Numbered from the stretch's first letter, positions 1 through 12,467 are shown. The stretch: DNA of 64,000 nucleotides from Adineta vaga (GCA_021613535.1 CP075494.1:2232001-2296000), one strand, 5' to 3'. Program-made: numbers and translations. Notes: generated by a model from the letters alone, not told the origin.

Positions 1-1192
1 ATTCATCTCCTATCACCATTGGATATATTGAGAAAGGTGGTTCTGCTGATTGTGATGGTCGTTTAAAGTCAGATGAATTTTTATCTATGAATTGCTAATT
101 TTATTTATCTTTTTAAGACTTAATGATATTATATTACAAGTCAATGGAACCACTTTTGTAGGAATTAGTCATAAGAAAGCGCTTCTTGTATTTAAAAATG
201 CCAATACATCAATTAAAATGGTAATATTTATACATAATTAAAGAAATGAAATATTCTTTTTTCTTCTTTTAAGACTATTCAACGTGAGGCATCTTCTAAG
301 AAAGATCGATCAGAAATGTTTTCAAAACTAGCGAATATTGATAATCAAGTTAAAAATACCGAAGTATATTCTTCATATTTCTTCGTCATTCTTAATAAAT
401 TTTGTACAATTTTAGAAAGAAATATTGAACTCTAAACGAACACACTATACAAATAACAAACCTACTAATGAATTCGATATTGGAATTTACAAAGATTTAG
501 AACAACGAACTGAACGTGGAGGTGATCTTAAGATTTATCATTTAATCCCAAATTATATTGCCTGTAGAATTATTCCTGAATACAACGAAGAAGAAGCTAT
601 TTGCATTGTTCTACGACAATCAAAACGTCGTCCAATACGTGCTTCATGCGAAGATCTTTATGATTTACTTTTATCTATGAATGAAACAAAAAAAATCTTA
701 GCTTCTGCTATCGGATGCAACATTCAATTGAAACCCATTCCAGGTCCAGTTTTACTCGAAGCAATTCGACAACATTGTCAGAGATTTCCGTATATTTATG
801 CCAAAATAGATCAAAACAGATCAAATATGAAAGCTAATCTGATTACTTGTAATGGAAATGAATTAGCGATACTAATTCCTTTTATAGATTTGAAATCCAT
901 TGGTAATATTGAAGATATTCTTCGATATGGAAATTGTGTGAAAGATCTTCCTCTTCCAATTTATTATTTTCTTGTTGAAAAAAAGATGGAAAGATCAATG
1001 ACACGTGCAGATTACGATGATCTGTCAGAGATTTATGTTGTACATCGTGATATTAATCCATTTACCAACAAACCAAGATGTTTAACAATACAAATTGAAT
1101 TTGATTCATCGGATATAGAGAAAGAAGAGACTGACAAATACATAAAATCGACTAAAACATATCATTATAACATTATTTCTAAATATAAATAG
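1..1192 (+). CDS. PDZ-domain protein, 3' part (5' end outside window)
   Basis: Four exons are visible: 1-67, 118-220, 274-363 and 416-1192, separated by GT...AG introns of 50-53 bp; the reading frame stays open across all joins. The first two exons encode a PDZ core: a segment reading PITIGYIEKGGSADCDGRLK followed by NDIILQVNG, which are the classic beta strands and 'GRL..ND.IL.VNG' motif of PDZ domains that bind C-terminal peptides of membrane proteins. The last exon adds about 259 residues that I do not recognise, mixed polar and hydrophobic with no clear membrane segment. PDZ proteins are usually scaffolds at cell junctions or under the membrane; that role is inferred from the family only. 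The gene start lies upstream of the window. Confidence 0.75.
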
Positions 1193-1824
1193 TTTTTCTT
1201 AGTGTGCTCAAAAACTAATGAAGTATCAATCTTCTTAGATCATCCTTATATTTACTGTAGTCAAACAGACAGAAAATTTGGTAATCTCACTTTTTGACTG
1301 CTCCAATTGTGATATGTGACTATCGCTTCAGCATAAAATGTATATAATGTACATTTATGAGTACTACAACAACTATATGTTGTTGAGGAAGAAAAGAACA
1401 AGTGACAATATCACCAACTTATTCCATCGACTCGATTGCAAGCCTTCATTATTTGATTATGTTCTGCTCTCTTCTCATAGCATAAAATAAGTCATTATGT
1501 ATCAACTTTTTTCTTTTTCTATCATAGGTACATAGTTCGTTCATGACATAGAAGCGTGAGGACAAGCCACACATTTCAGTTAAATAAAGTAGTAGTATAT
1601 AAAAGTGCACGTAGGTTGAAATATCAATCATTTTTTCTATACTCTCCATTGACAAGCATATTCACATACGTGTACATATTAGGAATCCTTTTAAAGCAAG
1701 CGTAAACATCTAGTTGCACAAGAAGAATAGTTCTGTTACTAATCCGAAACCTCTTTCACTTCACTAATTTATAAATATACGTATATTAGAGCAATTCATA
1801 AAGAAAAGAAAAAATACACCAAAT
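1193..1824. other. Intergenic, no gene seen
   Basis: AT-rich spacer between the PDZ gene and the sodium channel gene. A 68-residue minus-strand frame at 1449-1655 shows no motif and is probably chance. The stretch just before 1825 should contain the channel promoter, but I see no decisive element. Confidence 0.5.
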
Positions 1825-3494
1825 ATGACAGATTCGACTATCAAACATATAACTACTGTATTTCCTGTCAATGTTGAAGCGTTAAAACCAAACCTTCAAA
1901 TTTCTCGACGTCGTTCTATCATTCGAGAGTTCAGTCTCAACACTACTGCTCATGGTATTCCTGGCATTGCACGAAGTAAAAGTATACCAAATCGAATCTT
2001 CTGGACTATATCAACCATAGCTTTTACGGGTATTCTGCTCTACTTCATCATTCAATCAATCAAAGGTTACTTCAGTTATCCGTCACAAACCTTATTAGGT
2101 CCTTATGAAGAATGGCCACAAATATTCCCCGCAGTAACTATCTGCAATTATTCTCCACTTCGTCTTGACCTTTTTATTGGACCATTTCTCAACTATACCC
2201 GTTCGTTGAATTTGACTCAATCAAATGATACAACTAAAATTACTCGTATTCAAGCATCATACATTCGAGATTTTTTTCAATATAAACTTAATCGAGGTGA
2301 AACATTGAATGAATATTTCTTTTCTCTCGATTCAATGCTCATCAGTTGTGTTTACAATAGACAAAATTGTTCCACAGATGATTTTACACCAATTCTCTCA
2401 GATCTCTACGGTCTTTGTTATACATTCAATGCGAAAAATAAACAAATTAGAAATGGAAGTTTATTCTCTATTAGTGATAATGGAGCGCTTGGTTTATTAA
2501 GTTTACAACTCTATACTCATAGCCATCAATATGTCCCGTATTTCTCAGATGGTACGTCCAGACCATTATTTTTTACATATATGTATGTCCAAAATGATTG
2601 ACTTTTGTTTTTCAATAGCGAGTGGTATTGCTGGTGCAGTTCATGATAATGCAGAAATTCCTTTGGTTTTACAATCGGAAACATTTTTTGGACCCGGAAA
2701 AAAACATCGAGCGAGTTTTAATAAGGAAAAATATGTTTTCCTTGGTCCACCATATGCAGAGTGTCGTGATGATATTCCACCAATGTTACAATCAACATAC
2801 CATCTATTTAGCAATGCTGACTACACGTATTCACCATATCAATACTTTTATGTTTGTATGCAAACGTATACGTGAGTATTCTGATCAGTTTCACTTGTCA
2901 TTTGTTGTTGTTTTTTCTTATAGCTATCTTACATGCGGATGTCTAAATCCAGATTTCTGGTCTATGAAATATATTGTCCTAAGTAATAGTACTGAACCAA
3001 TTACTACGGTGCCTCTATGCAATGTAACTGATTCATGTTATAAAGAAGCAATCGATCGATTTCAATTGACTTCAGAGATTTGGGATATTTATTGTCCGAA
3101 GCAAATATCTAAATGTTCATCAACGAAGTTTACTACAAGATTTTCTTCACTTACGGCACCATCCCCATGGTTGATGGATGACATCAAAGCGTTTGTAAAC
3201 TCTTCGAATGTACCATTACCAGAGAATTGGGAACAAACATGGCGAACAGAAATTCAGAATAGTTATGTTGCTATTGATTTTGCTTGTGAATCACTCATGG
3301 TTGAGAGTTTTGAACAATCAGAATCTATTACTTTTGTGGATCTGATATCTACTATTGGTGGACATACAGGTCTATGGATTGGTATTAGTTTTTTATCATT
3401 AATGGAAATTATTGAAATGACCTATCGTCTTATTCGACATCATTGTCTTTTACTACAACGGAGAATACAAGGCGAATATAATATACACTTGTAA
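1825..3494 (+). CDS. DEG/ENaC (amiloride-sensitive) sodium channel subunit
   Basis: Exons 1825-2551, 2619-2871 and 2924-3494 join in frame through introns of 67 and 52 bp to give 516 residues, the usual size for the family. The protein has a cytosolic N-terminus, a first membrane segment around residues 65-85 (IFWTISTIAFTGILLYFIIQ), then a long cysteine-rich, N-glycosylation-rich ectodomain starting with the conserved FPAVTICN. The end of the ectodomain and second membrane segment carry FACESL, VESFEQSESITF and IGGHTGLWIGISFLSLMEI, which includes the GxS selectivity filter (GIS) of DEG/ENaC channels. These are trimeric Na+ channels at the plasma membrane gated by peptides, protons or mechanical force; which one applies here cannot be told. 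Nothing looks broken. The ATG at 1825 is the first in frame. Confidence 0.9.
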
Positions 3495-4360
3495 CTAACT
3501 CATATTCATTACCAAAACGAGTAATAATGGCTAATACATCGTAAAGAGAAATAAGAGATATTTCAGCTTGAATATTCTTCTAGAGCAAGATCATTTAAAA
3601 TCGATTCACTAGTTGAGTTTATCAAGAATTGACTGTCTCTCAAAATTGAATGATTAATTTTAGTAAAAGTTCCACTTGGATCAATACAATTATTACATAT
3701 AATATCATTAGAAGGGAAATAATTTGAAGTCAACGGATCAATTGTCGATCAGTATTAAATATAAATATACTAATAATATGCAAATTTTTAGCACAATACA
3801 TACGTTATCAAAGATACTAAGAATAGTTTTTATTAGTCTTATTGAGTATTCAACAACGCGGTGATTGAAAAACAATCCTAAAAGAATTGTTAATATACAG
3901 CCAAAATATATGCTCGAGCCTATTTTAATATCATAGTAGGTTAAGATGACTTAAAATTCGGAAACAAGAAAAATTTCTCTTTAAAACGCACAAAACACGT
4001 GACGATAAAAAGGAGAAAATATGCCACGTATCCATATAACCTGTATAAATGATGAGTGAAAATCTCGCCTATTTTCGTCACCATTTCAAAATTGATGGAT
4101 ACTAAAATTTGACCGATATGTTTTTCATCATATTAGTTACTTCTTAGTTTATACTTCCTTCATTTTCATCTGCACAGAGAATCATTTGATTTTTTTTATG
4201 TTGGTCTCGAGAACTTCAATGGAATTGAACAATAAAGTCTCTGTTACTATTATTATTAAATTATAGTGAGATAGAAAAATAGCCAGGTCTATAAAATACC
4301 AGCCTGTTTGGACCTCCAATAGGTATTACAATATCTTATCATACCACAAAAATAGTTCAT
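3495..4360. other. Intergenic, no gene seen
   Basis: AT-rich spacer of about 870 bp after the sodium channel. No open frame of note, no repeat and no RNA gene was recognised. Confidence 0.5.
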
Positions 4361-4657
4361 CTATGAGTAAGATCTCGAGCTATATCTTCTGGTACGATCA
4401 TTAGGTCTTGGGTTTGATGCATTTGACTGATGTGTCTGTTGAATTTCGTTTTCAATTGAATCCAATCTTTCTTTTATTTGATTTCGTGCCAAGATCATAT
4501 CTTCAAATATTTCGTTTTTGACCATGATATGCTTTCTCGAATGAAATTCAATTTCCATTACTGTTGATATCATCTCGTCCATACGTCTGCTAAAAACTTC
4601 AATATCTTTTACAATATCATGATTTTTCTTGATGACTTTTAATTGATCATAACTCAA
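4361..4657 (-). CDS. Small hypothetical protein or exon, coiled-coil-like
   Basis: An open minus-strand frame of 98 residues without an ATG at its 5' end, so if real it is the last exon of a gene or starts internally. The sequence is rich in charged residues with heptad-like spacing (VKDIEVFSRRMDEMISTVME, then ILARNQIKERLDSIENEI) and ends in a Ser/Arg-rich tail, as in short coiled-coil proteins. No family is recognised. It lies about 220 bp downstream of the first GPCR gene on the same strand. An upstream exon could not be placed with confidence, so this could also be chance. Confidence 0.25.
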   Translation of the reverse strand: MSYDQLKVIKKNHDIVKDIEVFSRRMDEMISTVMEIEFHSRKHIMVKNEIFEDMILARNQIKERLDSIENEIQQTHQSNASNPRPNDRTRRYSSRSYS

Positions 4658-4878
4658 AAGTGTTCACTACCTTATCCTATCTTCTAATTATCATACAATA
4701 GGACTACTCTATCACTAGTTCAAAAACTATTGCATGATTAAGAAGCAATCTTAACAAAATATCAATTCACGGCATGGAAATATCTATGACATATAAGACA
4801 TAAGAAAATCATCATCGTCACCCTGAATCTCAAGATTTTACAATTAAGTAATCTTTATTAACAACATTGAAAAGAAGA

Positions 4879-5795
4879 TTAACATCGAAAGCAAATTTTA
4901 ATTTTGTTTATAAAAAATTCTTTTAGTTCATAATTATGTATAAATATATTCGTAATAATACCCATTATACATATTTCACTAAATAAAATAGTAGAAGCTA
5001 CGATTATTGTATTAACTTTTTTCAATTGAAGAATAATATTAACAATAAAAACAGGAGACCATCCACAAATAAACATTAAAAACATCAAAATCATTTGTCT
5101 TAATAATGAAATTTCTCGACGACTAATTTTGAGTATTTGTTGTCGTTGTCTCCGTTGATTCATCATTTCACTTGTCCATGCACTCAATACTTGTGGTTGA
5201 ACACGACGAGTCGACGACCGAACATGAAGAAAAATCAAAGTATTTAATATAAGATTAATCAATGAAGGTAACACGACAGCTGTAATAAATGTATAAATTG
5301 TCATCCATAATTCATTTGAGCATTGCTACAATATAGATTAATTCGCTTTGCTAAAATATAATATAGAATACTCACCCGATGTGTTCGAAAAACAAATGGT
5401 AATGAAATAAGAAATTGTATAAACCAATGACTTGAAATACAAATGATAATCCATTTCTTTGTTTTAAAAAATTGTTTTGTATGATAAAGAAGAGAACAAA
5501 AACGTTGAATTGTAAAAGCAACAAATGCAAATGGAATTCCAATAGAAGCAATATTAAATATATAAAAGAAGAGAATACATATATCTGGTCTAATATAATA
5601 ATCCAGAACGGTAAAATGAACGAAAAAATACATACATGCAATAATTATAGATACACATATATCAACGATAAATATGTTATTTGGATGATGAAAACGTCGA
5701 ATAAATAATATTGAAAATGAATATAAAAAAGATATGAATGATAAACCAATGAACAAAGATTGCATGAGAAGAAAGGACACATAAATTAAATCCAT
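4879..5795 (-). CDS. Rhodopsin-like (class A) GPCR, tandem copy 1
   Basis: Two exons on the minus strand, 5795-5376 and 5325-4879, joined over a 50-bp GT...AG intron, give 288 residues with seven hydrophobic segments. The exon 1 product holds segments 1-4 with RFCSLLYHTKQFF after segment 3, at the place of the DRY box but lacking DRY. Exon 2 starts with CSNELW before segment 5 and has a basic third intracellular loop and FLMFICGWSPVFIVNI in segment 6. This short, divergent rhodopsin-like type is abundant in bdelloids; ligands are unknown. It is the tandem partner of the gene at 6366-7273. From about 5055 to 5496 the two are almost identical, while their outer parts differ strongly. The ATG at 5795 is a good start because the first membrane segment follows directly. 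Confidence 0.75.
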
Positions 5796-6365
5796 ATTTT
5801 CAGAATAAATGAAATGTATCAGAAAAGAAAAACTTGTGTTGTCAAGTTCAGAGAATTTAATCTTTTTTTAAAACAAAAATTAAATGTCGCCTCTTCTCTC
5901 AAGAAGATTACATTTTGTAATTTGTGTTACTTTCACATAATCACAAAAACTAATTGATGACATTCGAAATTGATTGTATATTTAATTAATTTTAATTTTG
6001 AATAAATTTAGAAGTCAATATGTTCTATTTCAAGTTCAAATAATCTAATCATATATCGTGATCTATGAAGTTCTTGATAATTAGTTATTCTATGTGTCAT
6101 ACACAGATTCTTATTTTGAAATTTTTTTTCTTTAATCAACAAATTTCATCATTATTCTTATCGATGTATCCTTATGAATCTTTATATAATCTTGTTAAAA
6201 TGTCGAATACATTGACTAAATGTGATAATAATGATGTACAAGGTCAACAGTACGTTCTTTGTGGACAAAACTTTCATATAATCACAAATGGAGACCAAAT
6301 ATACTCAAACAACTCTACTGAAAATTTAAAATAGATAATCTTTATTAATTAAATTGAAAAGAAGA
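5796..6365. other. Spacer between tandem GPCR genes
   Basis: About 570 bp of AT-rich DNA. A plus-strand frame of 89 residues at 6065-6334 has no recognisable motif and is probably not a gene. Promoter sequences for the downstream (minus-strand) GPCR should lie here. Confidence 0.4.
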
Positions 6366-7273
6366 TTAACATCGAAAGCAAATTTTAATTTTGTTTATAA
6401 ACAATTCTCTAAGTTCATAATTACGTACGAATAAATTGAAAATTATACCAATTACACATATTTCACTGAATACCATTGACATAACTGGAATTATAAAATC
6501 AAGATCTATTAGTAAAATCATAATATTAATCAAAAGAGTTGGAATCCATCCACAAATAAACATTAAAAACATCAAAATCATTTGTCTTAATAATGAAATT
6601 TCTCGACGACTAATTTTCGGTATTTGTTGTCGTTGTCTCTGTTGATTCATCATTTCACTTGTCCATGCACTCAATACTTGTGGTTGAACACGACGAGTCG
6701 ACGACCGAACATGAAGAAAAATCAAAGTATTTAATATAAGATTAATCAATGAAGGTAACACGACAGCTGTAATAAATGTATAAATTGTCATCCATAATTC
6801 ATTTGAGCATTGCTACAATATAGATCAATTCACTTTTCTAAAATATAATATAGAATACTCACCCGATGTGTCCGAAAAACAAATGGTAATGAAATAAGAA
6901 ATTGTATAAACCAATGACTTGAAATACAAATGATAATCCATTTTTTTGTTTTAAAAAATTGTTTTGTATGATAAAGAAGAGAACAAAAACGATGAATAGT
7001 AAAAGCAACAAAAGAAAATGGTATTGCTATACAAGCGATGTTAAAAGCATAATAAAGAAGAGTACATAATGTTGATTCTTTAGTATTAGACAGAAGTAGA
7101 AAATAGATAAAAGTATAAACACATGTTAGAATTATAGAAATACAAATATTAAATATAAATAGATTATTAGAATGACGAAAACGTCGAACAAATAAAATAA
7201 AATATAAATATATAAAACATAAAAGTGTTATAAAAAGAAACAAAATTTGCATAATCAACAATACAACTTGCAT
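6366..7273 (-). CDS. Rhodopsin-like (class A) GPCR, tandem copy 2
   Basis: Exons 7273-6863 and 6812-6366 (minus strand) join across a 50-bp intron at exactly the same site as in copy 1, giving 285 residues and seven hydrophobic segments. Segments 1-3 and 6-7 differ clearly from copy 1. The block from the RFCSLLYHTKQFF motif through segment 4, the intron, segment 5 and the third intracellular loop is nearly identical at DNA level, as is the last ten-residue tail (INKIKICFRC). This points to gene conversion between the tandem genes. Function is expected to be signal reception at the plasma membrane; the ligand is unknown. The sequence appears intact. Confidence 0.75.
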
Positions 7274-7653
7274 GTCGAGTGGAATTTCAATTAGCTGAAT
7301 GATTATAGGAAAAAAAAGATGCTTGAGTAAACGATGTCTTTATTCTAAAGAAGATTAATTTTCATAAAAGGGCTTGTCTACACAATGACGCGACACTTCG
7401 ACCATTAAGTATTTTATTCAGAGTTGAAAGCGAGCGCATACATCATGTTTTAGAGCATGTCCGCAAGCGTCAGAAAATGTACTTTTTTTTCAAAAAAGTG
7501 TGATTTTTTATCTGACCAAGTATAGATAAGAAGTTCTAGGATGAGAATATTTTTGGAAAAGTTTTAATGCAAGAGAATTAGATAATGATCTTCTCTATGA
7601 CCTATGATGAACATTGTTAATTTAGGTAATACTCGATTGTAGTTTTTGAATCA
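7274..7653. other. Intergenic, no gene seen
   Basis: Spacer of about 380 bp. The part around 7375-7480 is less AT-rich than its surroundings and may be a remnant of something older, but no repeat boundary or coding frame could be identified. Confidence 0.35.
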
Positions 7654-7983
7654 TTATATCGTTGTATTTTTATCATTTTTTTCATATGTGCAAGTAATCT
7701 GAAAATTTTTACCAACTTTTATTTCTTGACATCCAAATAGTTCCCTGTTTCTCATCGCTAAAACACCAGAGCGTTTTAGTGAAAATACTATTTGAAAAAA
7801 GTACAAATTTCTCTCTTTCAGAATGTTAACATGATTATTAAGTTCTTCTTCAATCGTTCTGATAATAACATATCTAGTTAAACTGACCAATGCGCTATAC
7901 CCTCGTACTTTATTTCTGAAAATGTAAACATGATGATGTTGATGAAAAAGAACACGATGAAATAAAAAAATCTTAAATATCAT
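7654..7983 (-). CDS. Hypothetical protein, 109 aa
   Basis: An ATG-initiated minus-strand frame. The N-terminus is hydrophobic and histidine-rich; the rest contains a stretch resembling a small alpha/beta domain (IIRTIEEELNNHVNILKERN). No family was recognised and no introns were placed. It lies just downstream, on the same strand, of nothing obvious and about 80 bp from the end of the glycosidase-like gene. It may be a fragment of a larger gene or chance. Confidence 0.25.
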   Translation of the reverse strand: MIFKIFLFHRVLFHQHHHVYIFRNKVRGYSALVSLTRYVIIRTIEEELNNHVNILKERNLYFFQIVFSLKRSGVLAMRNRELFGCQEIKVGKNFQITCTYEKNDKNTTI

Positions 7984-8063
7984 TGGTTATAGCATAAGGT
8001 TAGACTAAACTGAAGAAACAAAAATATGTAAAGATTGTCTTTTAGATAAAAACTGAAAAAAAA

Positions 8064-10866
8064 CTATAATGGTTCAACAAGGATTCTTTCAATATTTTCT
8101 AAAAATAATCCTTGAAATTGTCCGGGAGTAAGTTGTGGCAACTTTATTGACACATGATATTCCACATTGGGCTGTGTAACAATATTTGTTAAATCTATAT
8201 AATATCCCATAAATCGTTGTACATCAATATGATCACGTGTATTATATCCTCCATGTACAACAACGGGATTATTATCGATCTGTGCAGTTATATTCCATTG
8301 AGCATCTGGATTGACAATACATATGAATAATAAAAGACGATGTGGTCCTAACCATGATGCATCATTTAATTCTTTTTCAGTCCATTTAATTGGATAGTCG
8401 GATTGACGTTTTTGCAATTGTTTTAATACTAAATCACTGACAATGATAGTATTATTTAGAACTTCAGCTGAACGTGGTAAATATAAACCAGGAAATGATA
8501 GATTAGCATTTAAGCTAAGGAATTGAAGGGTTTGTTGAAATGTCATTTCTTTTCCATTTACGAAAACATTCGATATAGTTCCGTTTGTTGGTAAGATAAC
8601 GAAAAGAGGAAACGTTGTTTGTGTACCAGGTTCTCCACAAACACCATCAATTCTTAAAATAGTTTGTCTTTCTATAGAAGCATTTCCTGTTGCTCCAATA
8701 ACAATCGGTTGATCAATGCCTGAAGTGATTGGAATAAATATAATTTGATAAACAGTTACACTTTGTCCATCTAATAGAAGTCGAATGCTATCATTATAAT
8801 TAGCAGAATCTACAAATCTTTCTTGTGGATAAATTTCTTTTAATAATGAATAACCATTCTCCACAGGCTGTTGTAAATTTAATTTTCCATCAAATGTAAT
8901 CGTTCTTTCTACTTGTTTATAACTTGGATTAAATAAAAATAAAAATCCTTCATAACCATTTGATTTCATTAATGACCAATCTTCTTCTGCATTAAATGGG
9001 ATACCATTTCGAATTTCTTCAACATGTTCATCTGTCCATTTTAACCAATAAGTCCAAAATTGTATGAATTCTTCTGGTAATAATTGAAATTCTTGTAAAT
9101 CTCTTGCAGGTAACATCGTATGGACAAGATTTAAACCTGCTGTTGCTATATTTGCTAATAATGAATATGAAAAACCCAACAGATCAAAATCTCTTAAATC
9201 ATTATCCGACCATGGCAGACTTCCATCAGCAGCCCATCGTTCTGTTTGATGACCAATAAAACCAGGAATGACATCCATTGATGCAAAATGGTGTAAACGT
9301 AATTGTACATTTCCTCTGCGCATAAAATCTGCAGAGACTTTATCTGTATGTAGTGTTGGATTTAAAATTGGATATGTTTCAGGATTTTCGTCATCTAACA
9401 ATGGTGATGTGTAACCATTGAGTGTTATCCATGACCATGGACCATCAAATTGTGATGCATAACGATGATCCATAATTAAATGAGGTAAAGCAATAATTAA
9501 TTCACTACGAATCCATTGCCAACCACGCCATTGACTATATGTTGTATGATTATAATCATAAAAAAAATTATAATCCCATGCATATCCACCAATACCTAAA
9601 TCATTTCGAATAATTTATTAGAATTCAAAGTTTGAATTTACCTGTCACTTGTGCAAAATCGATTAATAATTGTAAAAAATATTGTTGAAATTCAATACTT
9701 GCTAAAGATGCACAAACAGTTCTACAATGTATACTTGGATATAACCATGCTTGATCTCTTCCTTCAGATCGATAACCTAATGGTGGATAAACATAGGGAA
9801 CTAATTTAACTTGTTTCAATTGTGCGTAATCTAATAATTCTTGAATAGTTGGAGGTATTGGATCACGACGAGGTTTCCATTGTTCTAGACGAATTTTTTG
9901 ACCTAATGTTAAGAAAAGAACAGATTCCCAATTCCAATCATCGGTTGATTGATCACGACTCGATACATTTGCATTCGATGGAGCAAATGTAATACTTTTT
10001 ATTCCAACTTGAGAACAACGATCAATTAAACGTTTGTATTCATCGATACCCTGTTGAGTCGAAATGTCGATTTGATAATCGTTACTATCCCAACCAACAG
10101 CATGTTTTATTGATTGTACACGTGCTGGAGCAGGATAAAAAAATGTAGTTGCTTTTTCATAAGCTGCTCTTTCAGCGTAATTGATATCGCTGGTATGCCA
10201 ATATGGAGATAATTGATAAAAACCAATAAGAAAACCTTCACTTAAATAAGATGAACTGATACCGATTGAATATGAGCTATTTACTACTTGATTATTAGAT
10301 GCAACAGAATAATGACCATATGGATTTTGCCATGTAGCAAATATTCCTAATGCTGATGAATTAGATCGTAAAAAAATGGTATGTTGTTTATTTCCATCTT
10401 GCCAATTTTGAATAATTGAGACAGAAGGAATATTTAAATTAACAATAGTAAATGCTGTTTGGATGGATGTTATATTTCGATTATTAATATTGGCAAAATA
10501 AATTTGTTTTTGAACAAATTCCCAGTTGGATTTCAAAGTATAGATTGTTGTTAATTGATAATTTGTTGAATCCGAACATGAATAAGTAAAATTAATCGAA
10601 TTTATATCTTGATTATAATTGATTAATTTCAAACAATTCAGAGGAAGATTGTCGACGGACATAACACTTGTTTCATTATTTATTGTAATTAATTGAGATT
10701 TATAATTAAATGAAACGATTCGCCCACTGGATAAATCGAACTGCACAGTTAAATATTCATTAGATAATTCAAATAAATTTTTACCATGAACACGATTGAT
10801 TACTGGATTCGAATAAGTAAGAGAAGCAAATGTCAATGCAAAAATGATATAAAATATCATATGCAT
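8064..10866 (-). CDS. Secreted glycoside-hydrolase-like protein (alpha-galactosidase-type, clan GH-D-like)
   Basis: Two minus-strand exons, 10866-9642 and 9595-8064, join over a 46-bp intron. An in-frame ATG lies 21 codons further upstream (10929), but the ATG at 10866 is followed directly by a good signal peptide (MHMIFYIIFALTFASLTYS), so I chose it; the product is about 918 residues. An N-terminal beta-rich domain is followed by a TIM-barrel-like part: HAVGWDSNDYQID, then a Trp-rich stretch, KLVPYVYPPLGYRSEG, and across the intron GIGGYAWDYNFFYDY, whose Asp is a candidate nucleophile. A C-terminal beta-sandwich follows. The layout resembles GH36/GH31-type enzymes that cleave alpha-linked sugars in the secretory path or outside the cell. 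The exact family and substrate are inferred. Such enzymes are often acquired horizontally in bdelloids. Confidence 0.6.
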
Positions 10867-11137
10867 TTTGGAATTTACTCTAGAAGAAATATAGAGAATA
10901 GACACTGAACGAAGGAAAAGATAAAACATAAATCTTATCTTTGATTGTAATCTGAATAATTTTGAATAGAGAGAGAGAATATCATTGATCTATACTAAGA
11001 GTGCTAATTACAACTCGCGGCACAACTGTAGATACTCAACAAATTTGTTCCCGGAGCCCTATCGCCAAGTTATACTATGAGAGAGAGAAAAATTATCCTC
11101 ATTTCTGATTCGCCTAGAATAGTGAATAACGAGAATT

Positions 11138-11183
11138 GAGTGAGAGTGGGAGTGGGTCTCAGAAAAACACCCACCAACAGTCA
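11138..11183. repeat. G-rich palindromic element 1 (imperfect)
   Basis: A G-rich arm (GAGTGGGAGTGGGT) is followed within seven bases by a C-rich arm (AACACCCACCAAC), a weak hairpin of the same kind as the clearer family members. Confidence 0.45.
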
Positions 11184-11898
11184 CATCGAGAGAGATGTTG
11201 ATCAGTGTGGAGAATAGGATTACCGTTCAGCAAGCTAACGATGTGATGATGAGCCTCTGTAGTTGCGTTGTGCCTTGTGGATAGTAGTGTATATTTAAGG
11301 TACACTCATTTCATGTACAATTGCAAAGACAACTTTCTCCTTTGAGAGCTTAGGACTCACCTGTTGAAAATGAATGTTCGTATGTGTGATGAGAAGTGGG
11401 GACTAGTTACCTTTATATAGGTTTTTTTTTCTTGTCTTTTTGTTCCTGAGTTATCATTTTATCTCATACGAACAACGTTATTTCAACAAAAGAAACTCTT
11501 CACAATCTATAAAAAGAAACGATGTTTATCAAAATGAATTTTATCGTGGAGAATTTCATCTATCTGCGCATATGAAAGCTGTAACTAAGAATGTACCGAG
11601 ACTAAAACGTACTTAGTATAGTTTGACTTGTTTCTTCTAGAACAATCCCGAAGACTACGAGATTTCTATTGTGAAAAATTAAAAATAGTTGTAAATACTA
11701 ATTATGTCGGGAAAAAGAAGCTGAAAGAGAACACTTCTACGTTCTTTTATTTTTTCGATAACACCGTCAGCTGGAAGAATAAAAAAAACATTTTTCTAAT
11801 TCATTAAGCAAAAACCTTGTAATGTTTGAGCTGCTAAAACTGTTAGTATTTTGGATGTATGTACTATGCTACGTATCTCTTACCTAGCCATAATTGAC

Positions 11899-11922
11899 CC
11901 ACGCTCACACCCATCCTCATTG
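11899..11922. repeat. G-rich palindromic element 2 (C-arm only)
   Basis: A solo C-rich arm, CTCACACCCATCCTC, without a clear partner arm. It resembles the C-arm of the element at 12217-12263. Confidence 0.35.
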
Positions 11923-11962
11923 TTGTGATTAATTAGCTGAGATACATCAATTACACTAAGAA

Positions 11963-12007
11963 GAGGGTGTGGGTGTGGGTGCCTCTTCTGCACCACACCC
12001 ACACCCA
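11963..12007. repeat. G-rich palindromic element 3 (near-perfect hairpin)
   Basis: The G-arm at 11965-11981 is GGGTGTGGGTGTGGGTG; after a short CTCTTCTG spacer comes a C-arm CACACCCACACCC. This is the cleanest hairpin in the window, made of TGTGGG units. Confidence 0.7.
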
Positions 12008-12216
12008 AGATTGTCACAATGTTACGAAAAGATCGGATTTCAAAATTTCGAGCAATCAGTTACACAATACTGATAAATAAACTAGTGGACTATTGCTAAC
12101 TCTTCACGGTGATTCTGACAGACTACTTTTCTTCGTAATAATAATGCTTTTCAAAAGAGATAACTGTAACTTGGTGATAAAAACTTCATTTTTAAATCAT
12201 CATTGGGATGGTTTTT

Positions 12217-12263
12217 GAGGGTGTAGATATGAAGATATAAGAGGGAGATCCACACCCATTCTC
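12217..12263. repeat. G-rich palindromic element 4
   Basis: Starts GAGGGTGTAGATATGAAG and ends with GGGAGATCCACACCCATTCTC. The arms are degenerate but the outer ends and the GAAGATATA core match other family members. Confidence 0.5.
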
Positions 12264-12467
12264 ATACTTCTAGATAGGCAAAAGCATTTTTTGTAATAAA
12301 TAACATTTCAACACAAATTTTGTTATTAATGAAATATGATTGTGAAATAACAAAACATGTAGATTTCGTATGTCGACAAACAATTCTTTTTCTTTCTTTT
12401 GTCAACAATGTTTTTTTTTCTTCTTCCTATTCTTTCTATATAACACTAATATCCATTCATAAGCTTC

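Larger units (their letters stand above)
10930..12467. other. Gene-free region with four G-rich palindromic elements
   Basis: About 1.5 kb without a supportable gene. It holds four members of the TGTGGG/CCCACA element family (11138-11183, 11899-11922, 11963-12007, 12217-12263), the densest cluster in the window. It separates two divergently transcribed genes, so both promoters should be here. Confidence 0.5.

Noticed and set aside
7375-7480. Possible transposon remnant of higher GC content
   Set aside because: No inverted ends, target duplication or second copy in the window.
11963-12007. True chromosome end or telomere
   Set aside because: Only two or three TGTGGG units, in both orientations, with unique genes on both sides. 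These are interstitial elements.
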